A stretch of DNA of 45,438 nucleotides from Mycobacterium sp. NAZ190054. GTDB lineage: Bacteria; Actinomycetota; Actinomycetes; Mycobacteriales; Mycobacteriaceae. The notes under the pieces were generated by a model, which was given only the letters and a program-made list of their open reading frames with translations, ran no database searches and was not told the origin of the DNA. Below are positions 1 to 10,013 of the stretch, one piece after another. The stretch is taken from the NCBI RefSeq assembly GCF_001545925.1, contig NZ_LMVQ01000046.1:1-45438 (forward strand), written 5' to 3'. Positions within the stretch are counted from its first letter, which is position 1. Each line of letters opens with the position of its first letter. The translations under genes were made by a program, and so were the position numbers.

Positions 1-1151
1 ACGAGATCTTCGAGGTTCTGCGGGACCGCAAGTCGTTCGTCCAGGGTGGCTACTCCGCGAGTGGCAACGATCTGATGCACGGCACGGTCCTGCTGCTCGA
101 CGGCCGTGAACACCTCGAGCGCCGCCGCCTGCTGGGCAAGCTGATGACCGAGGATGCGATCTCGGGCTATCGGCACGAGATCCTGCATCCCGCCATCAAC
201 CACACGTTCGAGGAGACCGCACGCACGCAGCGCGACGCCGACGGTGTCGTCCGGACCGATCTGGTCCAGCTGGCGCAGTTGTGTCTGTACCGGATAGCCG
301 GTGCCGCAACGGGAATCGACGGTCTCGAACAGCCCGAGGACGCGCTGCGCTTCATCAAGTACATCAAGGCCATGGCGCACGGCGTCGGCGCGGACTGGGC
401 GATCGGCGACACCCCGGCCGAAGTGACGGCCGCGGCGATGGACGCACTGGCCCGCTACAAGGAGGAGTTCTTCGTCCCGAGCATGGTGCGCCGCAAGGCG
501 ATGATCGAGGCCGGCGAGGAGATGCCCAACGATCTCATCTCGGTGATGTACTCCAACTGGGACGACAGCTGGGACGAGGACCTACCGCTGCGCGAGTCGG
601 CGGTGTTCATGGTGGCGGCCACGCAGACGACAGCAGCCTCGACGGTGCTGCTGATCCTGCGCATGGACGAGTGGTTGAAAGGCCATCCCGAGGACCGGAT
701 CGCGATCTTCGAGGACCCGGCGTATCTGCGGCATGCGACGTACGAATCCCTGCGGCGCACCGTCGCGCAGCCGGCGCGCATCCGGCGCGCGATACAGGAT
801 GTCGAGCTGAGCAGCGGCCGCAAGATCAGTGCCGGTGAGCGGGTGGCGCTGCTGTTCCTGCCCGCCAACACCGACCCTGAATTGTTCGGTGCGGACGCGG
901 AGAGATTCAATCCGCGACGGGGTCAGCACTCGAAACCGGAGTGGGGCTTGGCGTTCAGCGGCGGCAGCCATGCGTGCATCGGCCGCCCCATGGCGACGGG
1001 CAACGTCAAGGCGGAGACGGACGGCAGCGTGACGGCTCTGGCGCGGCGGTTGTACGACGCGGGCGTGGAGTTGGTCGGCGAGCCGGTCCGGGACCAGACG
1101 ACGCACTACCCGGTGTACGACTCGGTGCCCGTCGTCCTGAGGAACCTGTGA
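1..1151 (+). CDS. cytochrome P450, 5' end outside the window
   Basis: Heme-thiolate monooxygenase that takes electrons from a small ferredoxin. The open frame runs in from the left edge (codons in phase from base 3), so the N-terminus is missing and the ATG at 75 is internal. Visible hallmarks in order: an HLERRR segment typical of the C-helix region, the helix K E-x-x-R (YESLRR), and the Cys-ligand loop FSGGSHACIG matching F-x-x-G-x-H-x-C-x-G. The I-helix reads AATQTTAAS instead of the usual AGxxT, which may mark an unusual subfamily. The stop overlaps the ATG of the ferredoxin gene (TGATG), so the two are translationally coupled. The substrate cannot be deduced; hydroxylation of a branched or tertiary compound feeding the downstream pathway is only a guess. 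P450 identity is secure. Confidence 0.93.
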   Translation, partial: EIFEVLRDRKSFVQGGYSASGNDLMHGTVLLLDGREHLERRRLLGKLMTEDAISGYRHEILHPAINHTFEETARTQRDADGVVRTDLVQLAQLCLYRIAGAATGIDGLEQPEDALRFIKYIKAMAHGVGADWAIGDTPAEVTAAAMDALARYKEEFFVPSMVRRKAMIEAGEEMPNDLISVMYSNWDDSWDEDLPLRESAVFMVAATQTTAASTVLLILRMDEWLKGHPEDRIAIFEDPAYLRHATYESLRRTVAQPARIRRAIQDVELSSGRKISAGERVALLFLPANTDPELFGADAERFNPRRGQHSKPEWGLAFSGGSHACIGRPMATGNVKAETDGSVTALARRLYDAGVELVGEPVRDQTTHYPVYDSVPVVLRNL

Positions 1152-1342
1152 TGAAGGTGGAGGTGGACGCCACGCTGTGCGAGGGCGTCGGGTTCTGCGC
1201 GGAGATCGACCCGGCGACGTTCGACGCCTCCACCGCCCCACCGACTCTGGTGCGGCACGCCGACGTCACCGACGATCGTAGGCAGGCGGTGTACGAAGCA
1301 GAGCAGATGTGCCCGGTGCGGGCCATCGTGATCAGCAAATGA
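1151..1342 (+). CDS. 3Fe-4S-type ferredoxin
   Basis: A 63-residue electron carrier for the preceding P450. Cysteines lie at residues 10, 16 and 54, with CEGVGFC near the start and EQMCPV near the end. This is the three-cysteine pattern of actinobacterial P450-partner ferredoxins carrying a 3Fe-4S cluster. The start is chosen because ATG at 1151 overlaps the P450 stop as TGATG and gives the usual family length. No ferredoxin reductase is adjacent, so a reductase elsewhere must supply electrons. The gene ends 67 bases before the convergent hydrolase gene. Confidence 0.92.
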   Translation: MKVEVDATLCEGVGFCAEIDPATFDASTAPPTLVRHADVTDDRRQAVYEAEQMCPVRAIVISK

Positions 1343-1408
1343 CGGAAGTTCCTCTGCGACAGGCCGGATCCCGATCGAACCGCGCCGGCTCGGTTGCGTG
1401 GCTGGGCG

Positions 1409-2428
1409 CTACCAGTCGCGCAACCGCAGTGGCGTGCCGACGGGCGTGAAGAAGCCCGCGATGTCGCTGTCCTTGACTTCGGCCAGCGCCGGCGGGCTCC
1501 ACCGCGGGTTGCGGTCCTTGTCCACGACGCGCGCGCGGATCCCCTCCGTCAGATCGGGATGACGCGCACAGTGCTGGCTCACCCGGAGGTCCTGGTCGAG
1601 GCACTCCGCGAGGGCCGCCATGCCGGCGGCCCGGCGCAGCGCCTCGAACGTCACGCAGAGCGCGGTCGGTGAGGAACCGGTCATCGCGGCGTCGCCGGCT
1701 GCGGCGGCGATCTCGGCGACCGACGGCCTGCCGAACACGCCGTCGATGGTCGCCCGCTGGTCGGCGACCTGCGAGGGCGGTCGCCCGTCGAAGTCGCGGA
1801 GCGCCTCGTCGGCCGGAACGTGCTGGAGCCGCTCGGTGAGCTGCGCGATCCGGTCGTCCGGGACGTAGTGGTCGGCCAGTCCCATGTAGAGCGCGTCACC
1901 GGCATTCAGATGCGCCGCGGTGAGAGCCGCGAACACCCCGGTGTGCCCGGGCGCGCGGGAGTACAACCACAGGCCGCCCACATCAGGCGAGAGCCCGATG
2001 AGTACCTCGGGCATGCCGATCCGGGTCGAATCGGTGACCACGCGGTGCGATGCGTGCGATGCCAGGCCCACACCGGCACCCAACGTCAGCCCGTGGGCGA
2101 TCGACACGAGGGGCTTGGGGCAGGTGGCGAGCAGGTGATCGAGGCGGTACTCGGCGGCCCAGAACGTGCCGAGCGCGTCGAGGTCACCGGAGACGATCAT
2201 GCTGCGGACGCGTTTGATGTCGCCGCCGGCGCAGAAACCGCGGTCGCCCTCCCCGCGGATCATGATCGTCGCGACGGCCGGGTCGGCCACCGCCGCTTCG
2301 AGCAGCACGGTGATCGCGTCGATCTCCTCCGGGCCGACGGCGTTGATCGCCGCCGGCTTGCGCAGCGTGATGGTGGCCAGCCGGCCCACGACGGTCAGCG
2401 AGGGCTTTGCGGCTACGTCCGCGGTCAT
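1409..2428 (-). CDS. 3-hydroxyisobutyryl-CoA hydrolase / enoyl-CoA hydratase family
   Basis: Crotonase-fold protein of 339 residues. An early segment GDRGFCAGGDIK and the later GLTLGAGVGLASHASHRV with GMPEVLIGLSPDVGG form the oxyanion-hole regions. The length and the long C-terminal extension match the ECH_2 (3-hydroxyisobutyryl-CoA hydrolase) branch rather than the roughly 260-residue hydratases. In valine catabolism these enzymes release 3-hydroxyisobutyrate from its CoA ester. AGGA lies just upstream of the ATG. A 17-base inverted repeat with GTGGT/ACCAC arms lies 28 bases upstream, related to the operators seen elsewhere in the window. Hydrolase rather than hydratase is inferred from length and motif style. 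Confidence 0.85.
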   Translation of the reverse strand: MTADVAAKPSLTVVGRLATITLRKPAAINAVGPEEIDAITVLLEAAVADPAVATIMIRGEGDRGFCAGGDIKRVRSMIVSGDLDALGTFWAAEYRLDHLLATCPKPLVSIAHGLTLGAGVGLASHASHRVVTDSTRIGMPEVLIGLSPDVGGLWLYSRAPGHTGVFAALTAAHLNAGDALYMGLADHYVPDDRIAQLTERLQHVPADEALRDFDGRPPSQVADQRATIDGVFGRPSVAEIAAAAGDAAMTGSSPTALCVTFEALRRAAGMAALAECLDQDLRVSQHCARHPDLTEGIRARVVDKDRNPRWSPPALAEVKDSDIAGFFTPVGTPLRLRDW

Positions 2429-2455
2429 TCCTGTCCTTCCGGTCGATAAGAGTCA

Positions 2456-2472
2456 GCACCACACCGTGGTGC
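2456..2472. promoter_or_regulatory. inverted repeat, putative GntR/FadR-type operator
   Basis: GCACCAC and GTGGTGC form a perfect 7-bp inverted repeat with a 3-base spacer (ACC), 28 bases upstream of the hydrolase start. It shares the ACCAC-N3-GTGGT arrangement found at 9966-9978 and 24855-24867. The role is inferred from this recurrence. Confidence 0.5.
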
Positions 2473-2479
2473 ACAGACG

Positions 2480-2515
2480 GGCACCGCCAGTGAGCGCAGG
2501 CTCACTGGCGGTGCC
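2480..2515 (-). terminator. strong hairpin terminator after the MFS gene
   Basis: A perfect 16-bp inverted repeat (2480-2495 and 2500-2515) with a 4-base loop lies 16 bases after the transporter stop on the minus strand. No U-run follows, which is common for actinobacterial terminators. It separates the transporter from the hydrolase promoter. Confidence 0.8.
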
Positions 2516-2531
2516 GCGGGGTCGGTCGGTG

Positions 2532-5145
<2,614 letters not shown>

Positions 5146-5146
<1 letters not shown>

Positions 5147-5586
5147 TGACTGTTATCGACCATCGCGAGGCGGCCTTGGAGGTGCCGGCGAAACCTCCGC
5201 CGGTGACGTGGAAGCTGATCGTCGCCGCCGAGGCGCCGTGGACCGGTGAGCTCTACACCACCCGTCCCGGCCGGGACCGCGTCGCCTTCACGTCGGTCGA
5301 ATCCTTCTGTGCCGCACTGCTGGCCGTCACCGACTGGCCGCTGCGCGCGCAGTCCGACGCGGCCGATGCGGCGCCGGTGCACCGGGCACGGCGGCCGAGA
5401 CCGCGCCGCGACACGCAGTCGCACACCCGCAAGTTCATCGTCGCGGCGAACCGTCCGTGGATCGGTGAGGTCTACCGGACCCGGCCCGGCATGGGGCATC
5501 TCCATTTCGGCACGTTCGAACAGTTCCTGCGTGCGGTCCTCGACATCACCGGCTGGTCGCTCAGCCGGCCGGCCTCAGCGCGCTGA
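5146..5586 (+). CDS. hypothetical protein with two 44-residue repeats
   Basis: I do not recognise this 146-residue protein. It contains two copies of a 44-residue unit, residues 23-66 and 96-139, about 50 percent identical by eye. Shared features are K-(L/F)-IVAA, PW-x-GE, TRPG and a closing T-x-W-x-L. The copies are joined by a basic Ala/Arg/Pro linker. There is no signal peptide, membrane segment or Cys/His metal site. Its ATG overlaps the reductoisomerase stop (TGATG), so it is co-translated and may bind or regulate that enzyme or its substrate. The 3' end overlaps the convergent regulator gene by 26 bases. Confidence 0.8.
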
Positions 5587-6298
5587 GACCCACCGGCCGC
5601 CGGCGGTCCCGCAGGAGGATTCCGCTCAGCAACGTCGCCGCTGCGTCACCGTCCCCGGCGGCGATCGCGTCGACGAGCCGGGCGTAGTCCTCCACGGGCG
5701 GGACGAGGTGGTCCGTCGGCCCTGCGCAGTGGGCCTTCTCGGCGTCCCGCAGCGCATTCGACAGGATCGCGGCCAGTGCGTTGTCCGATATCGCGGCCAG
5801 CCGCGCGTGGAAATCGGTCTCGAGGTCGTCGAGGTCGGCACCGGTCCGGACGCCGTGCATCCGCTCGGCCAGCGACCGCAGCGCGGCGATGTCCTCGGCG
5901 CCGGCCGATTCGGCCGCTCGGCGGGCCGCCAGCTGCCCGATCATCTGACGGCACTCGAGCAGATCGTCGCGGCTGAACGAGGACACCTGCAGATGCAGGC
6001 GCAGCACCATCGCCATCCCGCCGGCGCTGTCCTTGACGATCATCGAGCCGGCCGAGGGACCGGAACCGATGCCCGTGTCGACGACGCCGACCGCGTCCAG
6101 GATCCGGAGCGCCTCGCGAACCGCTCCGCGACTGACGCCCAAGGCCTCGGCGAACTGACGCTCCGGCGGGAGACGGTCGCCGGCACGGAGTTGCCCGGTC
6201 AGCAGCCGGTTCTCGATCTCTGCCACGACCTGCTCGTGGGTGCGGATGCGCGCCAGGGGTTTCCAGTGCATCGCATGTTCGGTGTCGGCGCTCGCCAT
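5561..6298 (-). CDS. GntR/FadR (FCD) transcriptional regulator 1
   Basis: A 245-residue DNA-binding regulator with an N-terminal winged helix (RLPPERQFAEALGVSRGAVREALRIL) and an alpha-helical FCD-type C-terminal ligand domain. The longer frame starts at 6370, but ATG 6298 has GGGAGG 5 bases upstream and gives a length matching its paralogue at 9169-9915; the two share long identical stretches in the winged helix and beyond. It is one of three GntR proteins here and a candidate for binding the repeated TGGT-N3-ACCA sites. Its leader carries a cobalamin-riboswitch-like element, so its synthesis may respond to B12. The FCD ligand is probably a CoA ester or hydroxy acid; that is inference. Confidence 0.9.
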   Translation of the reverse strand: MASADTEHAMHWKPLARIRTHEQVVAEIENRLLTGQLRAGDRLPPERQFAEALGVSRGAVREALRILDAVGVVDTGIGSGPSAGSMIVKDSAGGMAMVLRLHLQVSSFSRDDLLECRQMIGQLAARRAAESAGAEDIAALRSLAERMHGVRTGADLDDLETDFHARLAAISDNALAAILSNALRDAEKAHCAGPTDHLVPPVEDYARLVDAIAAGDGDAAATLLSGILLRDRRRPVGLSALRPAG

Positions 6299-6350
6299 GA
6301 TGACCTCCCGCAGGGATTCGGCGTCCCTGATCCGTGGAATCTGATTGCGG

Positions 6351-6447
6351 GCCTTCAGGTCTGACTTCACCCCCGCCGGGACGGGGATGTCACAGTAGCG
6401 CGACTGTGCCGGAATCCCACCGGCTTCATCGGGCTCGCTGCAGACGA
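6351..6447 (-). promoter_or_regulatory. cobalamin-riboswitch-like leader facing GntR regulator 1
   Basis: Read on the minus strand, 6430-6385 gives GAAGCCGGTG, then TTCCGGCACAG, then CGCGCTACTGTGA. This matches the conserved core of adenosylcobalamin riboswitches (GGTG ... TCC ... CGC-x-ACTGT-x-A). A B12-box-like GAAGTCAGACCTG follows at 6368-6356. A possible expression platform is the stem CAGGGA/TCCCTG right before the GGGAGG of regulator 1. The upstream paired region is not clearly defined and may run into the end of cbiO. It lies after cbiO, not before cbiM, so it appears to control the regulator. Confidence 0.72.
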
Positions 6448-6449
6448 GT

Positions 6450-7292
6450 CTAGGGCATGACGCGGTTGGCCGTGAGGGCGGCGCGAAGTTGCTCGGGCGT
6501 CGTCGGCTCGAAGCCCGGCGGCAGGATCCCGTCGAGCACCAGATCGCGCGTCAGCGTCGTCAGCCACGGCGCCTTCAACCGCGCCTCGTGCAGGAGCTCG
6601 CTGTCGGAGAACATGATCGACGGCCGGCCCTGATGGGTCACCCCGCCGGTCATCACCGCGACCGAGTCGGCCCACTCCAGCGCCAGGGCGGTGTCGTGGG
6701 TCGACAGCGCGACGGTGGTGCCGGCGCGCTCGAGTTCGGCCAGCGTGGCGAACAGCGCGTCGATGCCGGCCGGATCGATCCCCGCGGTCGGCTCGTCGAG
6801 CAGGAGCACACACGGCCGCATCGCGACGGCGCCCGCGATGGCGACCCGTTTGCGTTGCCCGAACGACAACTGATGGGTGGGCCGGTCACGCAGCTCGGTG
6901 ATGTGCAGCAGTTCGAGCGCGCGGTCGACCCGCTCCCTGACCTCGGTCGCCGACAGGCCGAGATTGATCGGGCCGTACGCGACGTCCTCGGCGACGTCGG
7001 CGGAGAACAGCTGGTCGTCCGGGTCCTGGAACACCAGTTGCACCGCCTGGCGGTGCGCCCGCAGCCCGCGTCTCGACCGGTCGATCGGTTGGGTGTCGAG
7101 GCTGATCTCGCCGGCGTCCGGGCGCAGGGTCCCGGCCAGACACTGCAGCAGCGTGCTCTTGCCGGAACCGTTGGCGCCCAGCAACGCCACCCGTGAACCG
7201 GGCGGTACGTCGAGGTCGGCACCGCGCAGCACCTCCACGCCCCGCTCGTAGCCGTATCGCAGGCCGGACGCGGCCAGGTGTCGGTGGCTCAC
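6450..7292 (-). CDS. cbiO: cobalt ECF transporter ATPase CbiO
   Basis: A 280-residue ABC ATPase that energises cobalt import by the CbiMNQO complex at the inner face of the membrane. Walker A GANGSGKST lies near residue 40, the Q-loop is in VFQDPDDQLFS, the signature is LSFGQRKRVAIAGA, and Walker B VLLLDEPTAG is followed by the H-loop ALSTHD. The FQDPDDQLF segment is typical of ECF-type ATPases. It starts at GTG 7292 with GAGGAG upstream, 10 bases after the cbiQ stop. It is the last gene of cbiM-N-Q-O. Cobalt supply matches the two B12-dependent mutases encoded nearby. Confidence 0.93.
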   Translation of the reverse strand: MSHRHLAASGLRYGYERGVEVLRGADLDVPPGSRVALLGANGSGKSTLLQCLAGTLRPDAGEISLDTQPIDRSRRGLRAHRQAVQLVFQDPDDQLFSADVAEDVAYGPINLGLSATEVRERVDRALELLHITELRDRPTHQLSFGQRKRVAIAGAVAMRPCVLLLDEPTAGIDPAGIDALFATLAELERAGTTVALSTHDTALALEWADSVAVMTGGVTHQGRPSIMFSDSELLHEARLKAPWLTTLTRDLVLDGILPPGFEPTTPEQLRAALTANRVMP

Positions 7293-7302
7293 CGCCGGCT
7301 CC

Positions 7303-8046
7303 TCATGTCAGCGCCACCAGCAGGGACAGCGCCACGACCCCGGCGTTGACCAGCGCCGCGCCCGCCACGAACCGTATCGACACCGCGCGGCGGTCGGGCC
7401 GGGCCAGCGGCATGCCGAGGTTGCGGCCGGCCAGGCCGCGCTCGAGTGCCTGGCCCCGGCGCCACGCCCGGATCAGCACCGCCGCGGTCATCAGGCCGGC
7501 GGAGCGCACCGAGCGGCGCACGCTGGAATAGCCCAGCCGAGCGGTCTGCGATTTCCGGATCACCGTCAGCGATTCCAGCAGCAGGAAGATCATCCGGTAC
7601 ATGACGGTCACGACATCCACGCACGCCGACGGCAGACCGATCCGGCGCATGGCGTCGGTGAGATCGCTCATCGGGGTGGTGGACGCCAGCAGCATCATCA
7701 CCGCGGTGGCCGCGACCGCCCGGATCACCGCGTCGCACGCCCTCAGGACCGCCTCGGCCGACGTGGTGACCGTGGGACCGGACGGATCCACGCTCACCGC
7801 GGTGGAGACGCCGGCGACGAGGATGAAGACGAGCGGGATGCGCAGCATCCGGAGCAGGTGCAGGTTCGGCAGGCCCGCCAGTCGCGCCGCGACGACGGTG
7901 GCCAGGAGTACCAGTGGCGCCGACGGCCACGGCGGCAGCAGCACCGCGCAGGCGAGCAGGCCCCCGCACAGCGTGACCTTCTCCAGCACCGACCGGGTCC
8001 GCCATCGACTGTTCCAGGCGACGGTGTCCAGCGGTGCAGCGGTCAA
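7303..8046 (-). CDS. cbiQ: cobalt ECF transporter transmembrane protein CbiQ
   Basis: A 247-residue membrane protein of the CbiQ/EcfT family linking the substrate-specific part (CbiMN) to CbiO. It has several hydrophobic helices and the C-terminal cytoplasmic segment with RAWRRGQALERGLAGR, an Ala-Arg-Gly-type coupling helix contacting the ATPase. The start is TTG 8046, overlapping the cbiN stop as TTGA; this rare codon fits the coupled arrangement, and no better upstream ATG or GTG is visible. Membrane location is clear from composition. Confidence 0.9.
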   Translation of the reverse strand: MTAAPLDTVAWNSRWRTRSVLEKVTLCGGLLACAVLLPPWPSAPLVLLATVVAARLAGLPNLHLLRMLRIPLVFILVAGVSTAVSVDPSGPTVTTSAEAVLRACDAVIRAVAATAVMMLLASTTPMSDLTDAMRRIGLPSACVDVVTVMYRMIFLLLESLTVIRKSQTARLGYSSVRRSVRSAGLMTAAVLIRAWRRGQALERGLAGRNLGMPLARPDRRAVSIRFVAGAALVNAGVVALSLLVALT

Positions 8047-8396
8047 CGGGAATCGTCACCGGCTCCGGGGGTCGCGGCCGGCGCGGCCCGACGGCGTCGC
8101 AGCGTGCCCAGTGCGTAGCCCAGGACCCCCGCGCCCAGGGCGGCCTGCAGGGCGAACAGCCCCGACTCGACCTCGGCGGACGGCGGCGCGAAGATCTGCT
8201 GGAACCAGGGTTCGTAGTCGGGGTGGCTGTCCTCGATCGAGGTGACGGCCGCGGTGTCGGTGCCGACGAACGACTCCTCGGAAGCGCTGCCGGACGCCCC
8301 ACCGACCAGCAGGCACACCACGAAGATGAGGCCCGCGGCCGCGAGCAGACCCACATTGATCAGCAGACCCCTGCGCGACGGCCTCGGATCAGACAT
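8043..8396 (-). CDS. cbiN: cobalt transport protein CbiN
   Basis: A 117-residue small membrane subunit with one N-terminal helix ([21 protein letters not shown]), an external loop containing [12 protein letters not shown], and a second helix near the end. This two-helix topology and the E-P-W-F segment match CbiN, the auxiliary protein that helps load cobalt into CbiM. The ATG overlaps the 3' end of cbiM by 8 bases. The tail is basic (LRRRRA). Confidence 0.88.
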   Translation of the reverse strand: MSDPRPSRRGLLINVGLLAAAGLIFVVCLLVGGASGSASEESFVGTDTAAVTSIEDSHPDYEPWFQQIFAPPSAEVESGLFALQAALGAGVLGYALGTLRRRRAAPAATPGAGDDSR

Positions 8397-9069
8397 CGGC
8401 CGGCTCCTTCTTCTTGGCGCCGAGCACCCCGAGGTTGGTGAGCTCGGGCTTGGCCACGCTGATCAGCACACGCATCACCACGACGCCGATCAGTCCCTCG
8501 ATGACCGCCAGCGGGATCTGGGTGACCGCGAAGACCGACAGGAACTTGGCGATCGATCCGAGCACACCGCTCTGCAGGTCGGGGAACGCGACGGCCAACT
8601 GCAGAGACGTCATCAGGTACGTGGCCAGGTCTGCGGTCATCATCGCCATGAAGATCGCCGGGAGGATCCCGGCGCGCCGGGTCAGCCGCCAGAACGCGTA
8701 TCCCACCCACGGTCCGACCACCGCCATGGAGAAGACGTTCGCGCCGAGGGTGGTGATGCCGCCGTGGCCGAGCAGCAGGGCCTGGAAGAGCAGCACCACG
8801 GTGCCCAGGAAGGCCATCACCGGCGGCCGGAACAACACCGCTCCGAGGCCGGTGCCGGTGGGATGGCTGGAACTGCCCGTCAGTGACGGCAGCTTGATGG
8901 CCGACAGCACGAACGTGAACGCGCCGGCGGCGGCCAACAGCAGCCGCGATTCGGGCCGGTCGCGGATCTCCCGGACGACCGCCCGCGTTCCGTGGATGAC
9001 GAACGGCGCGGCGGCCACACTCCACGCCGCGGCATGCAGCGGAGGCAGGAATCCCTCGGCGATGTGCAT
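8389..9069 (-). CDS. cbiM: cobalt ECF transporter substrate-binding protein CbiM
   Basis: A 226-residue substrate-specific membrane subunit. The N-terminus [10 protein letters not shown] is the hallmark: the free amino group and His2 bind cobalt, so the ATG at 9069 must be the true start. AAGGAG lies 9 bases upstream. Further metal-site segments are [15 protein letters not shown] and [18 protein letters not shown]. It is the first gene of the four-gene cobalt operon. It sits 100 bases downstream of regulator 2 on the same strand, with an imperfect hairpin between. No cobalamin riboswitch core is visible upstream of it. Confidence 0.94.
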   Translation of the reverse strand: MHIAEGFLPPLHAAAWSVAAAPFVIHGTRAVVREIRDRPESRLLLAAAGAFTFVLSAIKLPSLTGSSSHPTGTGLGAVLFRPPVMAFLGTVVLLFQALLLGHGGITTLGANVFSMAVVGPWVGYAFWRLTRRAGILPAIFMAMMTADLATYLMTSLQLAVAFPDLQSGVLGSIAKFLSVFAVTQIPLAVIEGLIGVVVMRVLISVAKPELTNLGVLGAKKKEPADV

Positions 9070-9103
9070 GACGACATACTCCTTGATCGGCGACCGCCGG
9101 CGA

Positions 9104-9148
9104 CGAGGTATCGGGACCTCTCCGCCGTATTCGTTCCCCGATATCTCG
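9104..9148 (-). repeat. imperfect inverted repeat between gntR2 and cbiM
   Basis: The arms CGAGGTATCGGG (9104-9115) and CCCGATATCTCG (9137-9148) pair at 11 of 12 positions with a 21-base loop. It may end the gntR2 transcript or regulate the cbiM leader. Confidence 0.45.
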
Positions 9149-9168
9149 TTATCAGACCGGGCCGGCGG

Positions 9169-9915
9169 TCAGCCGGCCCACTTCATCTCGCTGAGGCCGA
9201 CGGCGCGGTAGAAGTCGCGGATGTGGGTGGTGACCCGCTCGACAGCGAGATCCGCGTCTCCGGACGCGATCGCGTCGACGATGGCCGCGTGTTCGTCGGC
9301 CACCCTCTCCATGGTGCTGACCGGATCTTCGAGCGCCTCGAACGCGGTGACCATGGCCTGCCGGAGGGCCTCGCGCAACGCCGCCATGAGCACCGCCGCC
9401 AGCCCGTTGTCCGAAGCACGGGCGATGCGGACGTGGAACGCGGTGTCCAGATCGTTGAACGTGGCGGTGGTGTGCACGCCGCGCATCTGTTCGACCAGCG
9501 TCCGCAGCTCGTCGATGTCCTCGCTGGTGGCGCTCTGCGCGGCCTTACGCGCGGCCAGACCCTCCATCTGCAGGCGGACCTCCACGAGATCCTCCAGCGT
9601 GAACGACGCCAGTTGCAGATGGATCCGCATGACCATCGCCATGCCGGCGATGCTGTCCTTGACGATCATCGAGCCCGACGTGGGCCCGGAGCCGGTGCCC
9701 GCCTCCACCACCCCGATGGCTTCCAGGATCCGCAGCGCCTCACGGACGGCGCCGCGGCTCACGCCGAGCGCCTCGGCGAACTGCCGCTCGGGGGGCAGCC
9801 GGTCGCCGGCCTTCAACGTGCCCGCGATGAGACGGTTCTCGATCTCGGCCATGACCTGTTCATGGGTGCGCAAGCGGGGTAGAGGCTTCCACTGCGACTG
9901 AGGTTCCTCGATCAC
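9169..9915 (-). CDS. GntR/FadR (FCD) transcriptional regulator 2
   Basis: A 248-residue paralogue of regulator 1, with the same QWKPL-x-R-x-RTHEQV start, the identical PPERQFAEALGVSRGAVREA helix-turn-helix stretch, and an FCD C-terminal domain. The frame opens at ATG 9972, but that codon lies inside an operator-like inverted repeat. GTG 9915, behind AAAGGTGCAG, aligns with the paralogue and is preferred. It lies directly after the 2-hydroxyisobutyryl-CoA mutase operon on the same strand, with operator-like repeats in its leader that suggest autoregulation. It is the best positional candidate for the regulator of the mutase operon. Confidence 0.88.
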   Translation of the reverse strand: MIEEPQSQWKPLPRLRTHEQVMAEIENRLIAGTLKAGDRLPPERQFAEALGVSRGAVREALRILEAIGVVEAGTGSGPTSGSMIVKDSIAGMAMVMRIHLQLASFTLEDLVEVRLQMEGLAARKAAQSATSEDIDELRTLVEQMRGVHTTATFNDLDTAFHVRIARASDNGLAAVLMAALREALRQAMVTAFEALEDPVSTMERVADEHAAIVDAIASGDADLAVERVTTHIRDFYRAVGLSEMKWAG

Positions 9916-9953
9916 ACCTGCACCTTTTTCTTCACGTGAAGATCCCTGAGGAT

Positions 9954-10007
9954 CCGATGGTACCGACCACATCGTGGTTTGCCCGGACGAGCGGTCGGTA
10001 CCATCGG
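9954..10007 (-). repeat. perfect 15-bp inverted repeat with internal operator-like sites
   Basis: CCGATGGTACCGACC (9954-9968) and GGTCGGTACCATCGG (9993-10007) are exact reverse complements separated by 24 bases. The left arm contains TGGT-ACCG-ACCA (9958-9969), and ACCAC-ATC-GTGGT follows at 9966-9978. It lies between the hcmA stop and gntR2, so it may terminate the operon, act as a two-site operator, or both. Confidence 0.7.
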
Positions 10008-10013
10008 CGGGCC

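Noticed and set aside
1..1342. P450 and ferredoxin as the EthB/EthC fuel-ether monooxygenase system.
   Set aside because: The ferredoxin has the 3Fe-4S three-cysteine pattern, no EthA/EthD/EthR-like genes are beside it, and the P450 shows nothing diagnostic.
9070..9168. Possible cobalamin riboswitch before cbiM.
   Set aside because: No GGTG...TCC...ACTGT core or B12 box is present in this 99-base spacer; only a hairpin is seen.
9916..9972. ATG 9972 as the start of GntR regulator 2.
   Set aside because: It lies within the operator-like inverted repeat, has no ribosome site, and the added residues are absent from the paralogue. GTG 9915 aligns better.
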